Program-made: the position numbers and the translations under genes
Notes under the pieces: model-generated
Told to the model about the DNA's origin: nothing
The model's input: only the letters and a program-made list of their open reading frames with translations
Database searches by the model: none
NCBI RefSeq assembly: GCF_051307045.1
Contig: NZ_CP150452.1
Span: 1,984,001-2,048,000, forward strand
Source: Dryocola sp031988645
GTDB taxonomy: Bacteria; Pseudomonadota; Gammaproteobacteria; Enterobacterales; Enterobacteriaceae
Reading direction: 5' to 3'
Length of the DNA: 64,000 bases
In this document: positions 55,549-63,894 of the stretch, piece after piece
Numbering within the stretch: position 1 is the stretch's first letter
Layout: each line of letters begins with the position of its first letter

Positions 55549-55626
55549 ATAACGAACACTTTGTACTTTATAATGAACAAAATGACATTTTTGATCAAGT
55601 CGAACGAAACGTTCATTATAACGAAC
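55549..55626. promoter_or_regulatory. Repeated ATAAyGAAC sites between azlCD and its regulator
   Basis: ATAACGAAC at 55549-55557, ATAATGAAC at 55570-55578, the inverted GTTCATTAT at 55611-55619 and ATAACGAAC at 55618-55626; the last two form a 16-bp near-palindrome. Four copies of one 9-mer in 80 bases strongly suggest operators of the adjacent XRE protein. Confidence 0.7.
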
Positions 55627-55649
55627 GGTGCGTGCTTAAGGGGAGAGCC

Positions 55650-56201
55650 ATGACACAGCCCATCAGCATCATTGCTAAAAGCCTGGCCAGGGAACGTGAA
55701 CGCGCCAACCTGTCTCTGGCGGAGGTGGCAAGGCGCGCCGGCATCGCCAAATCCACGCTTTCACAGCTGGAGGCCGGTAACGGAAATCCTAGTCTGGAAA
55801 CGCTGTGGGCGCTGTGCGTCGCGCTGAATATTCCTTTTGCGAAGCTGCTGGAGCCGCAGGGAAATACGACCCGGGTGATTCGTAAAGGAGAGGGCACAAA
55901 GGTGGCTTCCGAGCGCGCGGACTACCAGGCTACTTTGCTGGCGACCTGCCCGCCGGGGGCCAGGCGCGATGTCTATCTGCTGATGACCCAGCCCGGCGAA
56001 GAACGCCGTTCGCTGCCGCATCCGGCCGGTTCCGTGGAGCATATTATTATCACCCAGGGCAGAGCGCTGGTCGGCACGACAGAAGACGCGCAGGAGCTGA
56101 ATACCGGGGATTACATCTGCTATCCGGCGGACCGGGAGCACCTGTTTAAGGCGCTGGAAGCCGATACCATGGCGATTCTGGTGGCCGAACAGAGCGCCTG
56201 A
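55650..56201 (+). CDS. XRE family regulator with cupin sensor domain
   Basis: 183 residues from ATG 55650 with AAGGGGAGAG just upstream; the frame runs on upstream through the operator repeats and is not used. Helix-turn-helix LSLAEVARRAGIAKSTLSQLEAG and NPSLETLWALCVALN, then a small cupin barrel (SVEHIIITQGRALVGTTED, LNTGDYICYPADREHLFKAL). Probably senses amino-acid excess and controls azlCD and itself. Confidence 0.9.
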   Translation: MTQPISIIAKSLARERERANLSLAEVARRAGIAKSTLSQLEAGNGNPSLETLWALCVALNIPFAKLLEPQGNTTRVIRKGEGTKVASERADYQATLLATCPPGARRDVYLLMTQPGEERRSLPHPAGSVEHIIITQGRALVGTTEDAQELNTGDYICYPADREHLFKALEADTMAILVAEQSA

Positions 56202-56446
56202 GTGCTGGATTTTAAAATAAGTTTACCGGGCCGAAAATGTTAGAGGTCAGGCTTGAACGTTAGGGAATTTCCAGTATGCATCAATATTGGATGTTGATGT
56301 TAAAAGGAGAGTAGGTCCTGCGCTCAGCCCGATAGATGTGCCAGTAATATATGCAATTAAATCAGTTAGTAACAATCGGATGAAATGGAAATCATTATCA
56401 CCTAAGATAGGCTTCCGTATGTCACTTTTTAATAATTGAGGGCAAG

Positions 56447-57067
56447 ATGGCTGTATCAAGAGAATTTCTTCTTAGCGTTTATGAAAGATGCAATGAACAT
56501 CTTAGAGATCAGTCTACCAAGAGGGACCAGGCAATAGCCTTCTATCTTGTGGTTATATCCTTCTATTTTGGCTCATACAGTAACGTGACTAAATTTTTAA
56601 CTGGCGTGTATGCTCCTGCTTTATTTAATGTGGTAATGGTGTTGATTAGCGGGATGACAATAAGAACACTGTCTGGATTACGTTCCTGGCATATGCAATA
56701 CAGTAGCGCAATCTTGCTTTTGAACATGATTATAGCCAGAGATATTTTAAAGTTGAAAGATGTAAATCGAGTATCTGCAGCATTTTTTTCCAAAAAAGAC
56801 AGGCTTAATTCAAAAATGGAAATTAAAGACTTATTCAAAGGAATTGAAAATAGAGTGGTTTTTGGGATGATTTTTATTTCAGGATTGCCGGCGGCAATGT
56901 TGATGAAAGAATTGGCAATAATTATGAAGATCCAAAGTAAGGATATTGCTTTTTTTATGGAAGCTTTATGCTATCTGACATATGTTTTTATATATCTAAA
57001 AAGTACTATAATGGTAATTCGTAGTTCGGCTAAACATAAAACGTGGATAGTAAACTTTGGAAACTAA
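56447..57067 (+). CDS. Membrane protein of unknown function in an AT-rich island
   Basis: 206 residues with GAGGG before the ATG. Four to five predicted membrane helices (about residues 29-46, 54-72, 80-96, 137-157, 167-190) with a charged cytoplasmic stretch near 100-130 (LKLKDVNRVSAAFFSKKDRLNS). No family recognised. The first segment (LLSVYERCNEHLRDQSTKRDQAIAFY shortened) recalls small two-helix effector membrane proteins of nucleotide-signalling conflict systems, but this is a loose impression. Very AT-rich compared with neighbours, pointing to transfer. The NUDIX gene starts inside its last codons. Confidence 0.6.
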   Translation: MAVSREFLLSVYERCNEHLRDQSTKRDQAIAFYLVVISFYFGSYSNVTKFLTGVYAPALFNVVMVLISGMTIRTLSGLRSWHMQYSSAILLLNMIIARDILKLKDVNRVSAAFFSKKDRLNSKMEIKDLFKGIENRVVFGMIFISGLPAAMLMKELAIIMKIQSKDIAFFMEALCYLTYVFIYLKSTIMVIRSSAKHKTWIVNFGN

Positions 57068-57542
57068 AGTAATTGAAAATCAATACGTTATTGTTACTAT
57101 GGGTGCTGATGGCTATGTGCGTATTGTTCAAAAGTCTGGCGGGGTAGTCATTGCGCCTTATTTTAACGAGAGCTACGCCTTAATTAAACATGCTCGAGGG
57201 GATGAAATATTGTTGGAGTTTCCCAGAGGATTTCTTGAGAGCGGTGAGTCCCATTTAGCTGGAGGCGAAAGAGAACTAAAGGAAGAGCTCAATGTTGTAG
57301 CTCAAGATATAGAGTTGCTTGGCGATTTACGTACAGATTCCGGTCTTATTAGTGATAATGTGAAAGCAATTAGATGCAAAGTAAAAAATCTCGATACGCT
57401 TATGGTGCAGGCAGAAGAAGGTGTGTTGTCTTGTAATTTATACTCAAAAGATGAGATCATCAATGCTGTAAGAGAAAACAAAATTAAAGACAATTTTACT
57501 CTATCAACTTTGATGCTCTTGATTGCAAAAAAATATATCTAA
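57057..57542 (+). CDS. NUDIX hydrolase
   Basis: 161 residues. TTG 57057 is the likely start, overlapping the membrane gene by 11 bases (translational coupling); an internal ATG at 57099 is possible. The Nudix box is GFLESGESHLAGGERELKEE then LNV: G-x5-E-x7-REUxEE is complete, with Asn where the second Gly is usual. ELLGDLRTDSGLISDN after it resembles ADP-ribose or nucleotide-sugar pyrophosphatases. Cleaves a nucleoside diphosphate linked to another group. AT-rich like its partner; a joint function with the membrane protein is likely from coupling. Confidence 0.8.
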   Translation: METKVIENQYVIVTMGADGYVRIVQKSGGVVIAPYFNESYALIKHARGDEILLEFPRGFLESGESHLAGGERELKEELNVVAQDIELLGDLRTDSGLISDNVKAIRCKVKNLDTLMVQAEEGVLSCNLYSKDEIINAVRENKIKDNFTLSTLMLLIAKKYI

Positions 57543-57755
57543 CCATTTGGCAGCAGTGAACTAGTGCTGATTGAAGCGGCAGAAAAATATTTGCGTATGT
57601 ATTCTTTCTCATATTGTATTAACTTAATTAATTATGGCCGGTGCGGTTTTGTTTGCTGAGACTGCATCGCCGCAGATTTCAGTTGGCATCTCATTATATA
57701 GTTCAATTAGATTTGGCAGTTCTTTCATCAAACAATTATTTGACTATATGGATGC

Positions 57756-57780
57756 GCCGGAAGCGATTGCTTCTTCCGGC
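57756..57780. terminator. Hairpin between NUDIX and acyltransferase genes
   Basis: GCCGGAAG / CTTCCGGC perfect 8-bp arms with a 9-base loop between convergent genes. No T-run. The same 11-mer GCCGGAAGCGA recurs at about 58890-58902 beyond the acyltransferase, so it may be a small REP-like unit. The rest of 57543-57814 shows nothing else. Confidence 0.45.
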
Positions 57781-57814
57781 GAGATAAATATTACATGATG
57801 TAAGTTACGTGAGG

Positions 57815-58843
57815 TTATAGTTTAATTGGTTTTGCTTTTAATATAAAGGCTTTCACTTTAACATTATTTTCGACTATGTGATAGCAAGCTGAAGCCATTA
57901 GTATATTAATAATGCCTATTATTAGCCATGCTTGCCATGTGGCCATGGATTCTAATATGGAATGGTTGTTTGTAATGTAAATCATTACAGGTAGTTGCAT
58001 CAAATAAAAAGAATAGCTGATTTTTCCAAGATAAATAAATGGTTTTGCTATCCTGGTATTAGCGATATCCATGCAAGCTATGCAATAAATGAGAACCGCT
58101 GTAGCTGGGACAGTAATGAAATTGTTTTTCACCCACCCAATGTTATCTACAGGTGAGAGAATTAATAAAACTAAGATTGCAACAGGTGTCAATATTGGTA
58201 ATGATTTTTTTAATCTCAAGCCGGAGCTATAGATGCATCCCAGAGCTACACCAATGACGAACTCAGGTAGTCTGTACATAGGACCTATATAAAGCAAGGG
58301 GAACCAACCTCTGTCGTTAATATTCATAGTCAAGGGTACCATTAATGAAGTGGCAACATAAGCAATGAAGATTGACAGGAAAGGATTTCTCTTAATTAAA
58401 GGTAGCAATAAAGGAAATGTTATATAGAAAAACATTTCAGTCGATACCGACCATGAGCCACTGAAGTGCCAGATGCTAAATGAAGAGGGAATCCAGGATT
58501 GGCTTGCAGTAAGATATAAAAATATGTAAGTCGTAATTTTTGCAAGGTCATAAGAGAAAATAAAAGGTAACGATATTATACCCATTGCAATATATGCTGG
58601 ATATATACGCGCAATTCTGGATTTTAAATAATTTTCTCTTATGCCATCTTGATATGCCCATGCCATGACAAAACCTGAGAGTATAAAGAAAAATGACATG
58701 CCAATAGCACCGTTTTTGAAAATGGCAGCTAACCAAATAGAAACATCAGCTGGATATCTAAGATTGCAATGGAATATGAAAACGTAAAATGCAGCGATAA
58801 ATCTAAATATTGTGAGGCCGTATAATTCATTACGCTGTGACAT
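57815..58843 (-). CDS. Acyltransferase 3 family membrane protein (OafA-like)
   Basis: 342 residues from ATG 58843 with AAAGGAAA about nine bases upstream; an open frame continues upstream but lacks a ribosome site. About ten membrane helices. The family start motif LTIFRFIAAFYVFIFHCN (R and H of the active site) and GMSFFFILSGFVMAW are clear. Such enzymes O-acetylate cell-surface or exported polysaccharides using acetyl-CoA. AT-rich, unlike the core genes. No polysaccharide genes are adjacent, so the acceptor is unknown. Confidence 0.85.
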   Translation of the reverse strand: MSQRNELYGLTIFRFIAAFYVFIFHCNLRYPADVSIWLAAIFKNGAIGMSFFFILSGFVMAWAYQDGIRENYLKSRIARIYPAYIAMGIISLPFIFSYDLAKITTYIFLYLTASQSWIPSSFSIWHFSGSWSVSTEMFFYITFPLLLPLIKRNPFLSIFIAYVATSLMVPLTMNINDRGWFPLLYIGPMYRLPEFVIGVALGCIYSSGLRLKKSLPILTPVAILVLLILSPVDNIGWVKNNFITVPATAVLIYCIACMDIANTRIAKPFIYLGKISYSFYLMQLPVMIYITNNHSILESMATWQAWLIIGIINILMASACYHIVENNVKVKAFILKAKPIKL

Positions 58844-59040
58844 TTGTACTATTTCCTTTCTTTGCGGTAGGGCCCGCATTCTATCTTGTACTACGCCGGA
58901 AGCGAAGCAACAGGTACCCATTTGTACTGAAAAAAATCAGATTTAATATTTGGCGGACTAGGGACTAACCCCGGCATCTAACCTTTTCAGTTTTTTGCGA
59001 CAGCTTCTCTGTCTGCTGAGAAGATAGACAGACTCTATGG

Positions 59041-59241
59041 TCAGGGATACGTACTATTTATTCGTAAGAATTTCAGCGTTGCACTCGTATGTATGACATT
59101 CGGCCCTTTATAAATTACGCGGCAAAGCATGTCTGGTTCTGGGAGGTCATACGAAGCAAGGGATTGCCAGTTCTCATTTCTTTGCTGATAGGGCAATGGA
59201 ATGCAGGCAAAGAATGACCGAGGGACTCCCTGTTTCAACAT
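59041..59241 (-). CDS. Hypothetical small frame, 66 aa
   Basis: 66 codons (MLKQGVPRSFFACIPLPYQQ...), with no recognised domain and no clear ribosome site. It lies in the unassigned stretch next to the AT-rich island and may be a fragment of a degraded mobile-element gene or a chance frame. Confidence 0.25.
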   Translation of the reverse strand: MLKQGVPRSFFACIPLPYQQRNENWQSLASYDLPEPDMLCRVIYKGPNVIHTSATLKFLRINSTYP

Positions 59242-59465
59242 GGTACAGATACTCCGATCTGCTGGTTGTCAGTTAAATGGCTCTAAAACACGTCCAAATT
59301 CACGGGCATTTTAGGGATAGAACACACCCAAAAATGACTTTGGGGGCAAATTTAGGGGCATTATAAACACTGTATATGGATCCACGCGTCCATTGCTGCT
59401 GCTCTTTAACCTGCTAATAAAAAAGAAAAATTCAATTTCACCAATCATCTGAAAATTAGGTTACA

Positions 59466-59482
59466 ATACCCCCCTATAGTAT
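59466..59482 (+). promoter_or_regulatory. FrmR operator
   Basis: ATACCCCCCTATAGTAT: a central C-tract flanked by AT-rich ends, the form recognised by RcnR/CsoR/FrmR tetramers, 14 bases before the frmR ATG. Matches the site I recall for E. coli frmR. Confidence 0.75.
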
Positions 59483-59496
59483 CTATAGAGGCCGCT

Positions 59497-59772
59497 ATGC
59501 CACATTCACCTGAAGATAAAAAACGCATCCTGACGCGGGTAAGACGTATCCGCGGCCAGACGGAGGCGCTGGAGCGCGCCTTAGAAAATGGCGATCCCTG
59601 CATCGCCATCCTGCAACAAATCGCCGCCGTGCGCGGGGCCGCCAATGGCCTGATGGGCGAAATGATGGAAATCCACCTGAAAGACGAGCTGGTCACGGGC
59701 GATACGTCCGAGGAGCAGCGCGCGCGGCGTATGGCAGAAGTCGGAAAATTAATTCGCTCTTATCTAAAATAA
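59497..59772 (+). CDS. frmR: Formaldehyde-responsive repressor FrmR
   Basis: 91 residues, all-helical CsoR/RcnR-family repressor. HSPEDKKRILTRVRRIRGQTEAL leads the first helix; the sensor Cys is in NGDPCIAILQQIAA, positioned as Cys35 in E. coli FrmR that cross-links with formaldehyde to the N-terminal Pro2 (present here as MPHS). Represses itself and frmA. 32 bases upstream of frmA. Confidence 0.94.
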   Translation: MPHSPEDKKRILTRVRRIRGQTEALERALENGDPCIAILQQIAAVRGAANGLMGEMMEIHLKDELVTGDTSEEQRARRMAEVGKLIRSYLK

Positions 59773-59804
59773 CACTTATTCCCACCTGATAACGGAAGAA
59801 GAAC

Positions 59805-60923
59805 ATGAAATCACGTGCTGCAGTAGCATTCGGACCGGGCAAACCGTTAGAAATCGTAGAAATTGACGTAGCGCCGCCGCAAAAAGGCGAAGTGCTGGTA
59901 AAAATCACCCACACGGGCGTCTGTCATACCGACGCGTTTACCTTATCCGGCGACGATCCGGAAGGCGTGTTCCCGGCGGTGCTGGGCCATGAGGGCGGCG
60001 GGATCGTAGTTGAAGTGGGCGAGGGCGTCACCAGCCTGAAGCCAGGCGATCACGTTATTCCGCTGTACACCGCGGAATGCGGCGAGTGTAAGTTCTGTAA
60101 ATCAGGCAAAACCAACCTCTGCCAGGCCGTTCGCGCCACCCAGGGTAAAGGTTTAATGCCGGACGGCACCACGCGTTTTTTCTATAACGGCGAACCGATT
60201 TACCACTATATGGGCACCAGCACCTTCAGTGAATACACCGTGGTGGCGGAAATCTCGCTGGCGAAAGTGAACCCGCAGGCGCCGCTGGATAAAGTTTGTC
60301 TGCTGGGCTGCGGCGTTACCACCGGCATCGGCGCCGTGCACAACACTGCAAAAGTGAAGGAAGGCGACACCGTCGCCGTGTTCGGCCTGGGCGGTATTGG
60401 TCTGGCGGTAATCCAGGGCGCGGTGCAGGCGAAGGCCGGGCGCATTCTGGCCATCGACACCAACCCGGAAAAATTCAGGCTCGCCGGCGAAATGGGCGCT
60501 ACGGACTGCATCAATCCGAAGGACTACGACAGGCCGATTCAGGACGTTATCGTTGAACTAACGGACGGCGGCGTGGACTTCAGCTTTGAATGCATCGGCA
60601 ACGTAAACGTTATGCGTTCCGCGCTGGAATGCTGCCACAAAGGCTGGGGCGAGAGCGTTATTATCGGCGTGGCGGGCGCGGGTCAGGAGATTAAAACCCG
60701 TCCGTTCCAGCTGGTAACCGGCCGCGTATGGCGTGGTTCGGCGTTCGGCGGCGTAAAGGGCCGTAGCCAGCTGCCGGGCATGGTAGAAGAGGCGATGGCG
60801 GGTAAAATCAATCTCGATCCTTTTATCACGCACCGCCTGCCGCTGGAGCAAATTAACGAAGCGTTCGATTTGATGCATGAAGGGAAATCGATTCGTACGG
60901 TGATTCACTTCGGCGAGAAGTAA
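59805..60923 (+). CDS. frmA: S-(hydroxymethyl)glutathione dehydrogenase FrmA
   Basis: 372 residues, class III alcohol dehydrogenase. Catalytic zinc ligands in THTGVCHTDAF and GHEGGG; structural zinc in CGECKFCKSGKTNLC; NAD-binding GLGGIGLAVIQGA; ends GKSIRTVIHFGEK. Oxidises the spontaneous adduct of formaldehyde with glutathione to S-formylglutathione in the cytoplasm, and reduces S-nitrosoglutathione. AAGA before the ATG. The usual third gene frmB (S-formylglutathione hydrolase) is not here. Confidence 0.96.
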   Translation: MKSRAAVAFGPGKPLEIVEIDVAPPQKGEVLVKITHTGVCHTDAFTLSGDDPEGVFPAVLGHEGGGIVVEVGEGVTSLKPGDHVIPLYTAECGECKFCKSGKTNLCQAVRATQGKGLMPDGTTRFFYNGEPIYHYMGTSTFSEYTVVAEISLAKVNPQAPLDKVCLLGCGVTTGIGAVHNTAKVKEGDTVAVFGLGGIGLAVIQGAVQAKAGRILAIDTNPEKFRLAGEMGATDCINPKDYDRPIQDVIVELTDGGVDFSFECIGNVNVMRSALECCHKGWGESVIIGVAGAGQEIKTRPFQLVTGRVWRGSAFGGVKGRSQLPGMVEEAMAGKINLDPFITHRLPLEQINEAFDLMHEGKSIRTVIHFGEK

Positions 60924-60945
60924 GTTTACGGCGGAATATTTCGCC

Positions 60946-60970
60946 GCTGCCGCCAGCTACTGGCGGCAGC
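60946..60970. terminator. Hairpin between frmA and the SMR gene
   Basis: Perfect 11-bp arms GCTGCCGCCAG / CTGGCGGCAGC, CTA loop, between convergent genes. Strong stem, poor T-run. Confidence 0.6.
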
Positions 60971-60976
60971 CTTCGC

Positions 60977-61306
60977 TTAGTGGGCGACGGATTTTGAGAA
61001 CAGGTTAATCACCAGCACCCCAAGAACGATCAGCGCCATCCCCGCCAGCGCCGGCCAGTCCAGCTTCTGGCCAAGAAACAGCCATCCTACCGCCCCAATC
61101 AGCACTATGCCTGCGCCTGACCAGATAGCGTAAATCACGCCGGTGGGAATGGTGCGCATCGTCAGCGACAGACAGTAAAACGCCACGGCGTAGAACAGCA
61201 CGGTTGCCACGCTCGGCCACAGGCGGCTAAACCCTTCTGAAAGCTTTAGCGAGGAGGTGGCGATTACTTCCGCAACGATAGCGATCGTCAGCCAGAGATA
61301 GGTCAT
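60977..61306 (-). CDS. EmrE-type small multidrug resistance (SMR) transporter
   Basis: 109 residues from ATG 61306 (MTYLWLTIAIVAEVIATSSL) with GGAA upstream; an ATG 12 bases earlier (MEHK) is the alternative. Four helices; the essential Glu is in AIVAEVIATS (Glu13-14 as in EmrE), with KLSEGFSRLWPS, IPTGVIYAIWSGAGIVLIG and the terminal LVINLFSKS. Exports quaternary ammonium compounds by proton antiport as an antiparallel dimer. Very similar in plan to EmrE, but other SMR members cannot be excluded. Confidence 0.88.
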   Translation of the reverse strand: MTYLWLTIAIVAEVIATSSLKLSEGFSRLWPSVATVLFYAVAFYCLSLTMRTIPTGVIYAIWSGAGIVLIGAVGWLFLGQKLDWPALAGMALIVLGVLVINLFSKSVAH

Positions 61307-61671
61307 TTTATGTTCCATAGTGAATAAATAAGGCGGCCTGTCGATAATATTCATAGCCGCAGGGCGTTGCAAACCCTAACGGCCCCGCGCCTGGAGTCGG
61401 CAAAAGCTGAACGGCCAGGGCGTAAATCACTATCAATCTCATCTTGTGGTAATTAATATCGCTGTTTGTGTTAAATCAAGTTTAATTAACCCGTTAATTT
61501 GTTAAATGCAGTCCTTATTGAGCACTAAATGCCGCTTATGGCGACATTATGTTCTTTGAAAATTAATTTAAAGTTTTTATGATACCGGTAACGTAAGAGG
61601 CGTAGCCTTACCTTTCCGGCTCGACCCCTTATGGATAGTGATTTTAATTCACGTCTTCTCAAGGGCGAGTT
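61307..61671. other. Upstream region of nfrB
   Basis: 365 bases without a gene. The part from about 61440 is AT-rich with repeated TTAATTAA and GTTAA motifs, consistent with a promoter region and H-NS binding. No clear operator, small RNA or riboswitch was recognised. Confidence 0.5.
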
Positions 61672-63894
61672 ATGGACTGGCTGGTCGATTATTTCTCAAC
61701 ATATCTTTATGGCCTGAAAATAATGGCCATTTTTCTGGCAATCCTTTTATTTATTAGCGGCATAGACGATCTCTTTATCGATATCGTCTACTGGGCGCGC
61801 CGCTTCTGGCGGGCCACTACCGTCTATCGTAAACATACGCCTTTAGCCGGGCAGGAGCTTTATAAGCCAGAGGAGAAAGCGCTGGCGATGATGGTGCCCG
61901 CATGGCGGGAAAAAGGTGTTATCGGTAACATGGCGGCGCTTGCGGCGAACACGCTGGATTACGAAAATTACCATATCTTTGTTGGCACCTATCCTAACGA
62001 TCCTGAGACCCAATGCGATGTGGATGAAGTCTGCTCGCTGTTTCCCAACGTGCATAAAGTCGTCTGCGCCCGCCCGGGGCCTACCAGTAAAGCCGACTGC
62101 CTGAACAATATTCTCGATGCGATTTTACAGTTCGAAGGTAACGCCCGGTTCAGCTTTTCCGGGTTTATTCTGCACGACGCGGAAGACGTGATTTCGCCCC
62201 TCGAACTGCGCCTGTTTAACTATCTGGTGGCGCGCAAAGATCTTATACAGATCCCGGTTTATCCTTTTGAACGCCCATGGACGCACTTCACAAGCCTTAG
62301 CTATCTGGACGAGTTCGCGGAACTGCACGGCAAAGATGTGCCGGTGCGTGAAGCGCTTGCAGGCCAGGTGCCGAGCGCGGGCGTAGGCACCTGTTTTAGC
62401 CGCCGGGCCTTACTGGCGCTGATGGCCGACGGCGACGGCATCGCCTTTGACGAGCAAAGCCTGACCGAAGACTACGACATTGGTTTCCGCCTGCGGCAGA
62501 AGGGCATGGAGGAAATTTTTTGCCGCCTGCCGGTGATTCACGACGAAAAGAAGCCCGTTTCCTTTGGCCAGCGGGCAAGAACCGCAAACGTCATCTGCGT
62601 GCGGGAATATTTTCCCGATACCTACGCCGCCGCGGTGCGGCAGAAATCGCGCTGGATAACAGGTATTGTCTTCCAGGGTTTTAAAACCCACCGCTGGAGC
62701 GACAGCGCGATCCTTAATTATTTCCTGTGGCGCGACCGCAAAGGGGCCATCGCCAACTTTCTCAGCTTCGCCGCCATGCTGGTGATGCTGCAGCTTGTGG
62801 CGCTGCTGATTTATCAGCATGCGGTGGAGGATGCCTGGCAGTTCCTGTCGATTTTTATCGGCGGGGCGTGGCTCACCACGCTGCTGTGGGTAAACTTCTT
62901 CCTGATGGTGAACCGTATTGCCCAGCGCATCATCTTCGTTACGGCGTATTACGGTTTGCTGCAGGGGCTGATGGCCATTCCGCGCCTGTTCTGGGGCAAC
63001 CTGATTAACTTTATGGCTAACTGGCGAGCCATTCGCCAGGTGGTGCGGCACGGCGATCCGCACCGCGTGGCATGGGATAAAACCACGCACGATTTTCCAA
63101 CAGTAACTATTAACCGCATTTTGCGTCCGCTGGGGCAAATTCTGGTGGAGAGCGGCGTCATTACGACCGCCGATCTGGAAGACGTTCTGAGCAACCGCAC
63201 GCCGGGCTTAAAACTCGGCGGCTGTATGGTGCAGCGCGGCCTGATAAGCCCTTTGCAGCTGGCGCAGGCGCTGGCTGAGCAGGTTCATGTGCCTGCTCAG
63301 CCGTTTGATTTCCGCAAGCTTAACCCGGAGCTGATTCACTCCGTGCCGGCAAAAATAGCCTTACATTACGCCATTCTGCCGCTGCGCGTAGCGGACGGCA
63401 CGCTGATTTTCGCCAGCGAAAGCGCCATCGATCCGGTCTCCCTTGCCGCGCTGTCGCGCAAAGTGAAAAGCAAAGTGGGCTACGTTATCGTCCCGCGTGG
63501 GCAGGTGGTGGTCGGGCTTCGCTACTGGTATGGCCAACAGCAGATTCAGCACAAGCGGCGGCTGCTGGAACGCACGGTGGCGGCGGGCTTCTTAACGCAA
63601 AGCCAGGCCAATAATCTTTGGGACGAGTACGTTGCCGGGCAGATCTTTTTTGCCGAAGTGCTGGTCAGCGAAAACAAACTTGATGAGGCGGTGCTCAGAG
63701 CCGTCCTGCTGCGCTACGAGCGCAGCGACATGCTGTTCGGCGAGTTTTTAGTGCAGCAGGGCGTTGTCGGCCAGCAGACGGTAAACGAGGCGCTGGCGCG
63801 TCAGCAAAAGCTTCAGCCCTCTTTACAAGGCCTGTTGCAAAAGGCGGGAATTAGCAGCCTGCAGCTGGCGTGTCTGATGGAGGGTAAGCCATGA
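61672..63894 (+). CDS. nfrB: NfrB, N4 phage adsorption protein / glycosyltransferase
   Basis: 740 residues (E. coli NfrB 745). N-terminal helix pair, then a GT2 domain: MMVPAWREKGVIGNMAALA, TYPNDPETQCDVDEV, KADCLNN, HDAEDVISPLEL (metal Asp), LTEDYDIGFRL and QKSRWITGIVFQGFK (Q-x-x-R-W), typical of processive synthases. Further helices at about 365-445. C-terminal region has two MshEN-like units (RPLGQILVESGVITTADLEDVL, LGGCMVQRGLISPLQLAQALA), the type that binds cyclic di-GMP. In E. coli it makes the exopolysaccharide used by phage N4. Overlaps nfrA by ATGA. Confidence 0.94.
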   Translation: MDWLVDYFSTYLYGLKIMAIFLAILLFISGIDDLFIDIVYWARRFWRATTVYRKHTPLAGQELYKPEEKALAMMVPAWREKGVIGNMAALAANTLDYENYHIFVGTYPNDPETQCDVDEVCSLFPNVHKVVCARPGPTSKADCLNNILDAILQFEGNARFSFSGFILHDAEDVISPLELRLFNYLVARKDLIQIPVYPFERPWTHFTSLSYLDEFAELHGKDVPVREALAGQVPSAGVGTCFSRRALLALMADGDGIAFDEQSLTEDYDIGFRLRQKGMEEIFCRLPVIHDEKKPVSFGQRARTANVICVREYFPDTYAAAVRQKSRWITGIVFQGFKTHRWSDSAILNYFLWRDRKGAIANFLSFAAMLVMLQLVALLIYQHAVEDAWQFLSIFIGGAWLTTLLWVNFFLMVNRIAQRIIFVTAYYGLLQGLMAIPRLFWGNLINFMANWRAIRQVVRHGDPHRVAWDKTTHDFPTVTINRILRPLGQILVESGVITTADLEDVLSNRTPGLKLGGCMVQRGLISPLQLAQALAEQVHVPAQPFDFRKLNPELIHSVPAKIALHYAILPLRVADGTLIFASESAIDPVSLAALSRKVKSKVGYVIVPRGQVVVGLRYWYGQQQIQHKRRLLERTVAAGFLTQSQANNLWDEYVAGQIFFAEVLVSENKLDEAVLRAVLLRYERSDMLFGEFLVQQGVVGQQTVNEALARQQKLQPSLQGLLQKAGISSLQLACLMEGKP

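Larger units (their letters stand above)
58844..59496. other. Gap with possible prophage-type remnants
   Basis: More than 600 bases with no convincing gene. A 66-codon minus-strand frame (59041-59241) has no recognised family. Sequence at 59330-59370 (TTTGGGGGCAAATTTAGGGGCA) resembles the GGGGCA-rich tracts I recall next to enterobacterial prophage integrases, but no integrase or direct repeat end was found. Just before frmR the sequence returns to host type with a CsoR-like operator at 59466-59482. Confidence 0.4.

Noticed and set aside
59280..59400. Prophage integrase or att site
   Set aside because: The GGGGCA tracts look familiar, but no integrase frame, tRNA target or direct repeat pair was found.
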